DNA of 17,348 bases from UBA4729 sp038236865 (GCA_038236865.1 JBBRZI010000023.1:1-17348); one strand, 5' to 3'. Numbered from the stretch's first letter, positions 1 to 6,040 are shown. Notes: generated by a model not told the origin, from the sequence alone. A program made the numbers and translations.

Positions 1-1
1 A

Positions 2-763
2 TACGGTGAGCTCGACATTTCGATTCTGGGCGACAAACCGCCCGGTCGGCTGCCGATAATAACCGAAATTATCTCGCCCAATTCGCGCACTCAAGTCAAC
101 GAAGCGGTGCATCGTCAACTCGAAGCCGGCCGCCAGCTGTTTGTGGTCTGTCCGCTGATCAGCGAATCGGATACCCTGGCTGTTCGTTCGGCCGAGGTGG
201 TGTACGAACAATTCAAGCGCAAAGACTTCAAAGATTGGCGGATCGGTTTACTACACGGTAAGCTCAAGGCTGACGAAAAGGCTGCCGTTATGGCCCAGTT
301 TGTGGCTCACGAGCTCGACATCTTGGTGGCGACTACTGTCATTGAGGTCGGCGTTGATGTCCCCAATGCTACGGTAATGATGCTTGAGGGCGCCGAGCGC
401 TTCGGTTTGGCTCAGATCCATCAATTGCGCGGTCGGGTTGGCCGAGCCGCCGACCAAGGCTACTGCTATTTGCTACTGAGCGAATCTAAGGCTCCGAGCC
501 GCCGCTTGCGGGCGCTAGAAAGCTCGAACGACGGCTTTAAATTAGCCGAGCTTGATCTGGAGTTGCGCGGTCCGGGCGCTATCTATGGCAATGTCCAGCA
601 TGGTCAGCTTGATCTGCGCGTCGCCAAACTTACGGACACTAAGTTGATTGCCAGTGCCCGTGCGAGCGCTCAACAGTTCATCGATCGCAAGGAAGCCATT
701 AGCGCTTATCCGTCGCTCGAACGTCGGATCGCTAGACTTCGAGCCGTAACCAATCTAAACTAG
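2..763 (+). CDS. recG: ATP-dependent DNA helicase RecG, C-terminal part (5' truncated by the window edge)
   Basis: RecG is a superfamily 2 helicase that remodels stalled replication forks and branched recombination intermediates. The frame is open from base 2, giving 253 residues of the second helicase domain and C-terminus; the N-terminal wedge domain and first helicase domain lie upstream. Visible markers in order are a GELDISILGDKPPGR-type segment typical of RecG, the LLHGKL motif, TTVIEVGVDVPNA (motif V region), and HQLRGRVGR (motif VI, arginine finger). The C-terminal ELDLELRGPGAIYGNVQHG segment matches the RecG-specific DLRLRGPGEFFGTRQSG signature. This separates it from Mfd and PriA. 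An internal GTG at 107 is not a start, because conserved sequence continues upstream of it. It ends in TAG and is followed at once by an inverted repeat. Confidence 0.95.
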   Translation, partial: YGELDISILGDKPPGRLPIITEIISPNSRTQVNEAVHRQLEAGRQLFVVCPLISESDTLAVRSAEVVYEQFKRKDFKDWRIGLLHGKLKADEKAAVMAQFVAHELDILVATTVIEVGVDVPNATVMMLEGAERFGLAQIHQLRGRVGRAADQGYCYLLLSESKAPSRRLRALESSNDGFKLAELDLELRGPGAIYGNVQHGQLDLRVAKLTDTKLIASARASAQQFIDRKEAISAYPSLERRIARLRAVTNLN

Positions 764-788
764 AGGTAGGGCTTATCTAACCCTACCT
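764..788 (+). terminator. Inverted repeat after recG, possible terminator
   Basis: AGGTAGGG (764-771) and CCCTACCT (781-788) form a perfect 8-bp stem with a 9-nt loop, starting directly after the recG stop. No T-run follows, so it is a weak intrinsic terminator at best, or an mRNA 3'-end stabiliser. Confidence 0.4.
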
Positions 789-829
789 ATTGATTGCTCA
801 AGCATGTTGCTAACTAAGCCGGAGGCTTA

Positions 830-1657
830 ATGTATTCTGGATCTACCTTTACACGGGTGTCAGGCCATCTTTTAGGCACGCACCAAAAAATTGATCGAGT
901 CGCGCGCAAACACCTGGAGCGCTTGGCACCAGCCTGCCGTTTCCCGTCGGTGCGCTCCATCTTGCACTTTGAAGGTGATAATGGCCCTGACGCCATTAAG
1001 CGCAAAAGCCCCGCCAAAGATGAGCCCTGGCACTACCTGCAGCCTTTTGACGAAACTGATACGCAGCTGCTACACCTAATAGGGGATCACTATAAAAAGC
1101 TGGTACGGGCGCTGAGTGTCAGCGATGATGTGCGAGCCGCTTTCGAAGCGGCTTGGTTGGCCCACGCGATCGTTGATGGTTTGACACCGGCTCACCACTA
1201 TCCTTACGAAGAGAAGCTCAATGAGTTGCGTGGTGGTGAGGGTATCGAAACGCGCACGACTATTAAGAAAAAATTAATTATGCCCGGTGAAACGCGCGGT
1301 AAACAGATGCACAACAACTGGAAAATGTGGGGCCCCAAGGGCTTGTTTACGACGCACGCCGCTTTCGAATGGGGTGTGGCGACGATTATTAAGCCATTGC
1401 GCTTGTATCACGCACTTCCGAGCGTCAATGAGCTGCAAACAGTGCAAAGCACCAACCTTGCCGAGTGGTTTCGTCAAACCGCCCAGACTGTTGCTACACT
1501 GAGGCTGTATGAGGATTTTTACAAAAACGGCTGGACCACCAAGCTATCTCGACAGGTTCGTCAGGAGCTGGCGCCGACGCTGGTGCGAGCAGTGACGCTA
1601 GTTTGGTATGGTGCGGTGCGCGAAGCCAATGCCCAGCAGGTGACCAAACCCACATGA
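830..1657 (+). CDS. Zinc-dependent phospholipase C / S1-P1 nuclease-fold protein
   Basis: The protein has 275 residues. Its start ATG has a good ribosome binding site (GGAGG, 6 nt upstream). The order and spacing of potential metal ligands resemble Bacillus cereus phospholipase C (H14, D55, H69, H118, D122, H128, H142, E146). Here they are H18 (GTHQKID), D54 (PD), H68 (WHYL), H112-x3-D116 (HAIVDG), H122 in TPAHHYP, and H176-x3-E180 (HAAFE). The D-to-H spacing of 14 and the H118-to-H128 spacing of 10 are both kept. The C-terminal helix APTLVRAVTLVWYGAV also resembles the family. No signal peptide or N-terminal ligand Trp is visible, so an intracellular or non-classical location and an unknown substrate are inferred. 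The stop overlaps the rsmD start (ATGA), so the two genes are probably co-translated. The fold assignment is fairly firm; the activity is unproven. Confidence 0.72.
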   Translation: MYSGSTFTRVSGHLLGTHQKIDRVARKHLERLAPACRFPSVRSILHFEGDNGPDAIKRKSPAKDEPWHYLQPFDETDTQLLHLIGDHYKKLVRALSVSDDVRAAFEAAWLAHAIVDGLTPAHHYPYEEKLNELRGGEGIETRTTIKKKLIMPGETRGKQMHNNWKMWGPKGLFTTHAAFEWGVATIIKPLRLYHALPSVNELQTVQSTNLAEWFRQTAQTVATLRLYEDFYKNGWTTKLSRQVRQELAPTLVRAVTLVWYGAVREANAQQVTKPT

Positions 1658-2190
1658 GAGTCATCGCCGGCAGTTTAGGTGGCCGGCTGTTTAACTCACC
1701 GGGCACCGAGCGCACCCACCCGATGAGCGATAAAATCCGTGGCGCCCTGTTCAACACCCTTGGTGATATTAGCGACCTTCGCCTGCTCGATGCATTTACT
1801 GGTAGCGGGGCTCTGGCGTTCGAAGCCATTAGCCGTGGTGCCGGCCACGTCACCGCCCTCGACGTCGACGACAACGCCATTGCGACCGTGATTAAAAATG
1901 CCGCCCAGCTGGCTATCGGCAGCGAGCTCAAACCGATACGCGTGAGCGCGAGCGCTTGGCTGCAGACCTCGTCCGCCGACGTCGTCTATGATATCGTGCT
2001 GTGTGATCCACCTTACGATGACCCGCATCTGGCGCTCATCACTGAACTGGCTGGGCGCGTTAAACCCGCCGGCTTGCTCGTCGTCTCGCTGCCGTGCGAC
2101 GTCACTCCGCAGCTGGCTGCCGCCTACAGGCTCGTCGCCGCCAAGACCTACGGCGATGCCTGCCTTTACTTCTATCGCCGCGAAGTTTAA
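1654..2190 (+). CDS. rsmD: 16S rRNA (guanine(966)-N2)-methyltransferase RsmD
   Basis: RsmD uses S-adenosylmethionine to methylate N2 of G966 in 16S rRNA of the assembling 30S subunit. The protein has 178 residues, normal for the family. It starts MRVIAGSLGGR, the standard RsmD N-terminus. HPMSDKIRGALFNTLG (22-37) matches the family's RPTxdrvREalFn motif. LLDAFTGSGALAFEAISRGA (44-63) is the SAM-binding motif I, and CDPPY (117-121) is catalytic motif IV. The ATG at 1654 is chosen because family homology begins there. An in-frame GTG at 1603 would add 17 unrelated residues inside the upstream gene. It overlaps that gene by 4 nt (ATGA), indicating translational coupling. In many bacteria rsmD precedes coaD, but here a REP-like palindrome and a tRNA gene follow. 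Confidence 0.93.
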   Translation: MRVIAGSLGGRLFNSPGTERTHPMSDKIRGALFNTLGDISDLRLLDAFTGSGALAFEAISRGAGHVTALDVDDNAIATVIKNAAQLAIGSELKPIRVSASAWLQTSSADVVYDIVLCDPPYDDPHLALITELAGRVKPAGLLVVSLPCDVTPQLAAAYRLVAAKTYGDACLYFYRREV

Positions 2191-2215
2191 GCTGCACCAC
2201 ATCAATCCCACGAGT

Positions 2216-2243
2216 GTCATGCCGGGCTCGACTCGGTATCCAG
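2216..2243. repeat. REP-like palindromic element
   Basis: The segment reads TGTCATGCC...CGGTATCCAG. ATGCCG (2219-2224) pairs with CGGTAT (2234-2239) through one G-T pair. The consensus resembles the GTCAT-CCGG...CCGG-ATCCAG palindromes scattered between genes in many bacterial genomes. Family membership is from memory; only one copy is present in this window. Confidence 0.5.
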
Positions 2244-2270
2244 AAAATATATAATTCCTAGGCTCCTAGA

Positions 2271-2300
2271 TTGGCAATTACCCCCTAAGTATCGTAAAAT
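2271..2300 (+). promoter_or_regulatory. Predicted sigma70-type promoter of tRNA-Leu
   Basis: TTGGCA (2271-2276) and TAAAAT (2295-2300) are separated by 18 bp. Transcription would start near 2307, about 26 nt before the mature tRNA. Confidence 0.55.
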
Positions 2301-2332
2301 AATGCGAGTCTCTCTTGGCATAGCAACACCCT

Positions 2333-2417
2333 GGGGATGTGGTGAAATTGGTATACACGCTAGTTTTAGGAACTAGTGCCGCAAGGCGTGGAGGTTCAAG
2401 TCCTCTCATCCCCACCA
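2333..2417 (+). tRNA. tRNA-Leu (anticodon UAG), CCA encoded
   Basis: This is a complete 85-nt class II tRNA. The acceptor stem pairs GGGGATG (2333-2339) with CATCCCC (2407-2413), with discriminator A2414 and encoded CCA (2415-2417). The D-stem is GTG/CAC with GG in the loop. The anticodon stem CTAGT/ACTAG encloses loop TTTAGGA, giving anticodon UAG (2367-2369), which decodes CUA and probably other CUN leucine codons. The long variable arm (2377-2389, GCC/GGC stem) confirms class II. The T arm is GGAGG-TTCAAGT-CCTCT with one G-T pair. Confidence 0.97.
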
Positions 2418-2456
2418 AAGTAAAAGACCTGGCGTAAGCTAGGTCTTTTACTTTGG
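2415..2456 (+). terminator. Perfect 16-bp hairpin overlapping the tRNA CCA end
   Basis: CCAAAGTAAAAGACCT (2415-2430) and AGGTCTTTTACTTTGG (2441-2456) are exact reverse complements with a 10-nt loop. The first three stem bases are the CCA tail. The T-rich 3' arm suggests a terminator, although no clean U-tract follows. It may also define tRNA 3'-end processing. Confidence 0.7.
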
Positions 2457-2471
2457 CATGCGTGGCGGAGG

Positions 2472-2525
2472 AGAGGACGCAGAACCTCGCAGAGAGAGCG
2501 TAGCGAACGGGAGGTCGCGGAGCGA
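2472..2525 (+). repeat. 54-bp GC-rich direct repeat, copy 1
   Basis: Identical to 2637-2690 except G2511 versus T2676. Within this copy CCTCGC (2485-2490) can pair with GCGAGG (2522-2527, ending just past the repeat). The first 17 bases (GGACGCAGAACCTC core) nearly match the reverse complement of the tRNA-Leu T arm. The style (gagcgtagcgaacg...gcggagcga) resembles structured intergenic repeats of other bacteria. Confidence 0.85.
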
Positions 2526-2555
2526 GGCCGCGCGCAGAAACTAGTTTCGAGCACG

Positions 2556-2595
2556 CCGCAGCGGAGAAGGACGCAGTCCGCTAGTCCTCTCATCC
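2556..2595 (+). repeat. Hairpin plus 13-bp duplicate of the tRNA-Leu 3' end
   Basis: AGTCCTCTCATCC (2583-2595) repeats tRNA bases 2399-2411 exactly. Just upstream is the hairpin GCGGA (2561-2565)/TCCGC (2577-2581). The inverted form GGAGGAGAGGAC (2467-2478) matches the reverse complement of 2584-2595 at 11 of 12 bases, so the segment 2467-2595 has imperfect inverted ends. A 12-bp palindrome GAAACTAGTTTC lies inside it. Confidence 0.65.
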
Positions 2596-2636
2596 TTACA
2601 AATACCCTGTGCAAATTTGGTCTATTTATTTGGACA

Positions 2637-2690
2637 AGAGGACGCAGAACCTCGCAGAGAGAGCGTAGCGAACGGTAGGTCGCGGAGCGA
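2637..2690 (+). repeat. 54-bp GC-rich direct repeat, copy 2
   Basis: Second copy of 2472-2525, offset by 165 bp, with 53 of 54 bases identical. The flanking sequence differs from copy 1: a TTCTGC/GCAGAA hairpin follows here. Confidence 0.85.
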
Positions 2691-2783
2691 TAATTCTGCG
2701 ATCAGCAGAAGTATATGCCGAAACAGAGAAAACCTGCTTATAATATTGTAGTTTTCCCTGCTTGAAGCTATATGACGCGCGCA

Positions 2784-2805
2784 GGAGAGAACGTAGAACC
2801 TCGCA
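2784..2805 (+). repeat. Degenerate third partial copy of the repeat
   Basis: GGAGAGAACGTAGAACCTCG plus CA matches 2470-2491 at 20 of 22 bases. Only the tRNA-like head of the repeat is retained. Confidence 0.55.
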
Positions 2806-2952
2806 ACGACGTGCCTAAGAAACCACCCCGTAGCCAAATTATGTACGAAGCTATATACCAAATTAATAAGCTGACTTGGCATGCAAGGTAGCCATATAGC
2901 GAAAATTCTACAGTTGTCGGTCGCTAAACCCGCTACACTGAACCTACGCAAT

Positions 2953-3540
2953 ATGAAACAACAGCACCACATTATCTACATTCCCGGTATCGGTGACGAT
3001 CGGTATAGATTCCAAAGTCTAATCGTGGCCTTTTGGCGGCTGGGGGGCGTGCACGGCCACTGCCACCCAATACCGTGGGCGGGGCAGGGGGCATACGGTG
3101 ACAAAATGACCGCACTTTTAGCCGAGATAGACAGGTACGTTGCCGCCGGCTACTATGTTTCCTTGGTGGGTGCCAGTGCCGGTGCGACGGCGGCGCTGAA
3201 CGCCTACGTAGTCCGGCGGAGCACCGTGCGGGGTGTCGTGTTGCTCAGCGCCAAGCTTAACCACCCCGAAACAGTTAGTCCCCACTTATTACAAAAAAAC
3301 CCGGCGTTTGCGGCGGCGCTGGTAGCAGCAGCAGCCAACCTAAAATCGCTTTCGGCGGCCGACAAGCAACGTTTCCATTTATTTTATTCCGAGCGGGACA
3401 GCTATGTGCCACATCGTGACAGTTACATATTCGGCGTGCCAGAACACAAGCTGCCGACGCGCGGCCATGGTGCTTCGATCGTCTTTGGCTTAACCATCGG
3501 TTTTCCTAAAGTCTTAAGTGTTTTGCGCGCTAACTTGTAG
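2953..3540 (+). CDS. Alpha/beta-hydrolase-fold protein, unknown substrate
   Basis: The protein has 195 residues from the ATG at 2953 (MKQQHHIIYIPGIGDD). The beta-strand HHIIYIPGIGDD opens the fold. LVGASAG (71-77) is a G-x-S-x-G nucleophile elbow with Ser75. FYSERDSYVP places an acid near Asp149, and RGHGAS supplies His172, so a full Ser-Asp-His triad is plausible. No signal peptide or membrane segment is seen. An in-frame ATG at 2881 would add 24 residues unlike a hydrolase N-terminus, so 2953 is preferred. No Shine-Dalgarno sequence precedes 2953, while a -10-like TACACT lies at 2934-2939, so the mRNA may have almost no leader. It could be a small esterase or lipase-like enzyme, or an inactive relative. 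Confidence 0.7.
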   Translation: MKQQHHIIYIPGIGDDRYRFQSLIVAFWRLGGVHGHCHPIPWAGQGAYGDKMTALLAEIDRYVAAGYYVSLVGASAGATAALNAYVVRRSTVRGVVLLSAKLNHPETVSPHLLQKNPAFAAALVAAAANLKSLSAADKQRFHLFYSERDSYVPHRDSYIFGVPEHKLPTRGHGASIVFGLTIGFPKVLSVLRANL

Positions 3541-3622
3541 GCACTGCCGTAACACCGCTCGGGCAAGACGTCTCCACGAAAAGCTTACAGACGCTGAAGC
3601 GAAGTCTCGTTACCATAAGTCG

Positions 3623-3940
3623 ATGAACGATGAACTTTCAAACCGTTGCCTCGTCGAAAACGAAATGCTGACCCGGGCCAATAATACGAAAGCCGGTAAG
3701 GTGTTAGGCGCTATGTCGATTACCATTAAATCAGTACTCTTTAGTTGTGAATGTTCCCAGAAAACCTGTTTGGAAAGGGTCAAGCTGAGCATCGCGACCT
3801 ATACGAAACTCCACCGCCAAGCGAACCGTTTTGTGATCAAGCCCGGCCACGAGACGGCCGCCATCGAATCTGTCGAATTACGCGAACCGAAGTACTGGGT
3901 GGTGCAGAACTACAGCCTAACGCCCGATTCGAGTAAATAG
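3623..3940 (+). CDS. Small conserved protein with C-x-C-x4-C motif
   Basis: The protein has 105 residues from the ATG at 3623. It resembles an uncharacterised family I recall from Actinobacteria and relatives: an N-terminal ENExLxRxxN helix (here VENEMLTRANN), then FSCECSQKTCLERVKLS with Cys42, Cys44 and Cys49, an xxYxxxH segment, RFVIKPGHE, and a final YWVVQNY strand. The three cysteines could bind metal or form a redox site, but only three are present. The frame is open back to 3518, but that extension overlaps the hydrolase gene and looks non-family, so 3623 is preferred. No Shine-Dalgarno sequence is visible; TACCAT at 3611-3616 could be a -10 box giving a leaderless mRNA. Function is unknown. 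Confidence 0.65.
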   Translation: MNDELSNRCLVENEMLTRANNTKAGKVLGAMSITIKSVLFSCECSQKTCLERVKLSIATYTKLHRQANRFVIKPGHETAAIESVELREPKYWVVQNYSLTPDSSK

Positions 3941-3956
3941 CCGCCGGTCTGGCGGC
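3940..3956 (+). terminator. GC-rich hairpin at the end of the small Cys-motif gene
   Basis: GCCGCC (3940-3945) pairs with GGCGGC (3951-3956) around a 5-nt loop, starting in the stop codon. No T-run follows, so terminator function is uncertain. Confidence 0.4.
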
Positions 3957-4009
3957 GAGGTTCCGGGCGCGCGGCTTAATTACACAATACGGCTTCGGAG
4001 CATGTATCG

Positions 4010-4015
4010 TATACT
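4010..4015 (+). promoter_or_regulatory. Candidate -10 box of hisS
   Basis: TATACT ends 9 nt before the hisS ATG, so transcription would begin about 3 nt before the start codon. No convincing -35 box is seen. GGAAG (4016-4020) could instead be a weak ribosome binding site on a longer mRNA. Confidence 0.4.
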
Positions 4016-4024
4016 GGAAGCAGT

Positions 4025-5332
4025 ATGGCACTATCAACTCAACCCTATAAAGGCGCCCGTGATTTTTATCCGGAAGACAAGCGTTTGCAAAAGTATATGT
4101 TCAGCAAGCTCCGTCAGGTCGCTGAACGCTTCGGTTACGAAGAGTACGATGCCCCAATCTTAGAGTCCATCGATTTGTACTTGGCCAAGTCCGGTAGTGA
4201 GATCGTCAATGAGCAGACGTATGTCTTCAAGGACCGCGGTGATCGGGAGGTCGTTATTCGCCCCGAGATGACACCAAGCGTCAGCCGGATGGTAGCTGGG
4301 CGACGCCAAGAACTTGGGTATCCGCTCAGGTGGTACAGTCTTCCTAATTTGTGGCGTTATGAGCGCCCCCAACGCGGCCGCTTGCGGGAGCACTGGCAGT
4401 TAAACGTCGATGTCTTCGGACTGTCCGGTACCGAGGCCGAACTCGAGTTGATCCAGATGGCCAATGCTATCTATAAGAGCTTTGGGGCGACGCCCGCCAT
4501 GTACGAGATACGTGTTAATAGCCGCCGGCTGATGGACTTCGCGTTGCAAAGTTACGTCGGTTTGACTGAAGTCGAGGCTTACAGTATGGCCAAGCTGATT
4601 GATCGCATGCATAAAATTGACCGGACTGAGTTTATCGGCCTGGCTGACGCCGTGCTGAGCCCGAGCGAGCGCGAAGCCGGCGCTGTCGAAAAATTGCTGA
4701 ATGTGCTCGACGCCAAGAAGTTGCGCGATCTGCCGTCGGTACTCGCGGCCCACGATTCGGTTGTTGCCTTCCAAAGCTTGCTAGAGGCATTAGACGCGAG
4801 CCAGATTTCCAACGTGCGGTTTGATCCGACTGTCATGCGCGGTTTTGATTACTACACCGATATTGTGTTTGAAGTTGTCGATTTACACCCCGATAATAAC
4901 CGAGCAATGATGGGCGGCGGTCGCTACGACGGGCTGGTTGGCTTGTTCGGTGTCGATCCGGTGCCAACGGTCGGCTTTGGCTTGGGTGACGTCACCCTGC
5001 AGAACTTTATCGAACTCCACGATCTACTGCCTAAACTGCAATCGGAAACTGACGTGTACCTGGCGACTATCGGTGACGTTGCGGCCGGTGCTCAGCTGGC
5101 GGTGGCCCAGTTGCGTGAGATGGGGTTGAATGTGGCAGTCGGGGCAGCCGGGCGCAAGCTGGCGGATCACTTTAAACTAGCTGAAAAGAAGCACATCCAC
5201 TACGTCGTCATTATCGGTGAGCAAGAACTGGCCGATGATCAGTACACGCTCAAGAATCTACAGACAACCGAATCGGACAAACACAGTCTGCAGCGCATCG
5301 TCAGTATCATCAAAGACTACCGCGCTACATAA
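4025..5332 (+). CDS. hisS: Histidine--tRNA ligase
   Basis: This cytoplasmic class II synthetase charges tRNA-His with histidine using ATP. It has 435 residues, typical for the family. The N-terminus KGARDFYPEDKRLQ is classic. RPEMTPS (79-85) is the TPE/RPE region and RYERPQRGRLREHWQ (111-125) is motif 2. RGFDYYTDIVFE (272-283) is the HisRS-specific HisA motif with catalytic Arg272, and GGGRYDGL follows (297-304). The C-terminal anticodon-binding domain spans roughly 340-430. Motif 3 reads VGFGLGDVTL, lacking the usual ERL arginine. Together with the MTPS and HWQLNVD variants, this suggests a divergent but recognisable HisRS subgroup rather than a defect. It overlaps the next gene by 1 nt (TAATG). 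Confidence 0.95.
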   Translation: MALSTQPYKGARDFYPEDKRLQKYMFSKLRQVAERFGYEEYDAPILESIDLYLAKSGSEIVNEQTYVFKDRGDREVVIRPEMTPSVSRMVAGRRQELGYPLRWYSLPNLWRYERPQRGRLREHWQLNVDVFGLSGTEAELELIQMANAIYKSFGATPAMYEIRVNSRRLMDFALQSYVGLTEVEAYSMAKLIDRMHKIDRTEFIGLADAVLSPSEREAGAVEKLLNVLDAKKLRDLPSVLAAHDSVVAFQSLLEALDASQISNVRFDPTVMRGFDYYTDIVFEVVDLHPDNNRAMMGGGRYDGLVGLFGVDPVPTVGFGLGDVTLQNFIELHDLLPKLQSETDVYLATIGDVAAGAQLAVAQLREMGLNVAVGAAGRKLADHFKLAEKKHIHYVVIIGEQELADDQYTLKNLQTTESDKHSLQRIVSIIKDYRAT

Positions 5333-5790
5333 TGACGGCAACTAATCACGCTCTGACGGGGGCTACTATCGGACTGCTGGTTGGCAACCCGCTGATCGCA
5401 CTGCCCGCCGCGCTCATATCTCACTTTGTGTGTGATGCTATCCCGCACTTTGGCCTGCAGGATCCGCGCTCAATCGGTGGATCAAACTTTGGTCGGATGC
5501 TGGTGGTTGACGCGGCGCTCTGTGTCGGGCTCGTCGCGCTCTTATATGTGAATCAGCCGTTGCATTGGCAGCTGGCGAGTTTGTCTGCGTTTGCGGCAAC
5601 ATCGCCCGACCTCATGTGGATCGGTAAGTTTAGGCGGGCCCGCCGAGGCCAGCCCGACCGGCCCACACGCTCGGTCGTGCTACGGTTGCACTCGGGTATC
5701 CAGTGGTTTCAGCGACCTATCGGCGCACTGGTGGAGGTCGCCTGGTTCGTGGGTCTGGGCTCAGTCGTGCTGACGTTACTGAGCGCGTAA
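5332..5790 (+). CDS. Small integral membrane protein, YdjM/DUF457-like
   Basis: The protein has 152 residues, starting ATG in a TAATG overlap with hisS, so it is translationally coupled. The N-terminus NHALTGATIGLLVGNPLIALPAALISHFVCDAIPHFG carries the H...SH...D...PH pattern (His6, His31, Asp35, His39) I associate with membrane-bound, predicted metal-dependent hydrolases of the YdjM/DUF457 type. Hydrophobic segments lie at about 8-30, 55-75, 80-97 and 130-150, with a basic loop (RRARRGQPDRPTR) between the last two. The protein is probably in the cytoplasmic membrane. The substrate is unknown, and the link to hisS is only positional. Confidence 0.62.
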   Translation: MTATNHALTGATIGLLVGNPLIALPAALISHFVCDAIPHFGLQDPRSIGGSNFGRMLVVDAALCVGLVALLYVNQPLHWQLASLSAFAATSPDLMWIGKFRRARRGQPDRPTRSVVLRLHSGIQWFQRPIGALVEVAWFVGLGSVVLTLLSA

Positions 5791-5818
5791 GGGCTGATTT
5801 CTTAATAACCATTTACTA

Positions 5819-5913
5819 ATTTAACAAATTATTTCTAATGTACCATGCAGCCACAACTCGGGTGTTGCGGGTACTCAAATGATAAATGATAAATCAGAAA
5901 TAATTTGTTAAAT
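5819..5913. repeat. AT-rich 18-bp inverted repeat with nested arms
   Basis: ATTTAACAAATTATTTCT (5819-5836) is exactly complementary to 5896-5913, with a 59-bp interior. Inside, GTACC (5840-5844) pairs with GGTAC (5870-5874) and CAAC with GTTG. The whole could fold into a long cruciform or an RNA hairpin, or be a small non-autonomous palindromic element. Confidence 0.75.
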
Positions 5914-5934
5914 GTTAAATGTTAAATGATAAAT
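5881..5934. repeat. Tandem 7-bp repeats GATAAAT / GTTAAAT
   Basis: GATAAAT occurs at 5881-5887 and 5888-5894. GTTAAAT occurs three times at 5907-5927, followed by GATAAAT (5928-5934). The array overlaps the right arm of the 18-bp inverted repeat. Confidence 0.75.
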
Positions 5935-6013
5935 GAAACCTGCAAATTAACCCTAATCCCTGGATAACTCAGCCCAACGCAGCGGAACGATGTGATTATG
6001 AAAGGTGTAGCGT

Positions 6014-6029
6014 CAAGGGCTAGCCCTTG
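6014..6029. promoter_or_regulatory. 16-bp perfect palindrome upstream of tig, candidate operator
   Basis: CAAGGGCTAGCCCTTG is a perfect palindrome centred about 35 bp before the predicted tig transcription start, where a repressor or activator dimer would overlap the -35 region. No good -35 hexamer is present. It could alternatively be a short hairpin terminator. Confidence 0.5.
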
Positions 6030-6040
6030 GGCGCCTAAGC

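Larger units (their letters stand above)
2457..2952. other. Gene-free, repeat-rich intergenic region
   Basis: I find no credible coding sequence in these ~500 bp. The region holds two 54-bp direct repeats, a third partial repeat, a 13-bp copy of the tRNA 3' end, several hairpins (for example TTCTGC/GCAGAA at 2694-2710) and a 10-bp direct repeat GAAGCTATAT (2764-2773 and 2847-2856). Its + strand is purine-rich in the repeats and AT-rich from about 2690 on. A promoter for the next gene may lie at the end. Confidence 0.7.

Noticed and set aside
1655..1657. UGA read as glycine, as in Gracilibacteria/Absconditabacteria
   Set aside because: Read-through of the PLC-like gene would add only a few residues before another stop, and no gene has internal in-frame TGA, so UGA is a stop.
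2622..2972. 116-residue minus-strand open frame in the repeat region
   Set aside because: It runs through the 54-bp repeat and into the hydrolase gene start, is rich in Cys and Leu without pattern, and has no ribosome binding site.
3518..3622. Upstream start for the small Cys-motif protein
   Set aside because: The extension overlaps the preceding gene by 23 nt and is a basic, non-family sequence; the ATG at 3623 precedes the conserved part.
5819..5934. CRISPR array or replication origin
   Set aside because: The heptads have no spacers, and there are no DnaA-box clusters or dnaA/dnaN neighbours.
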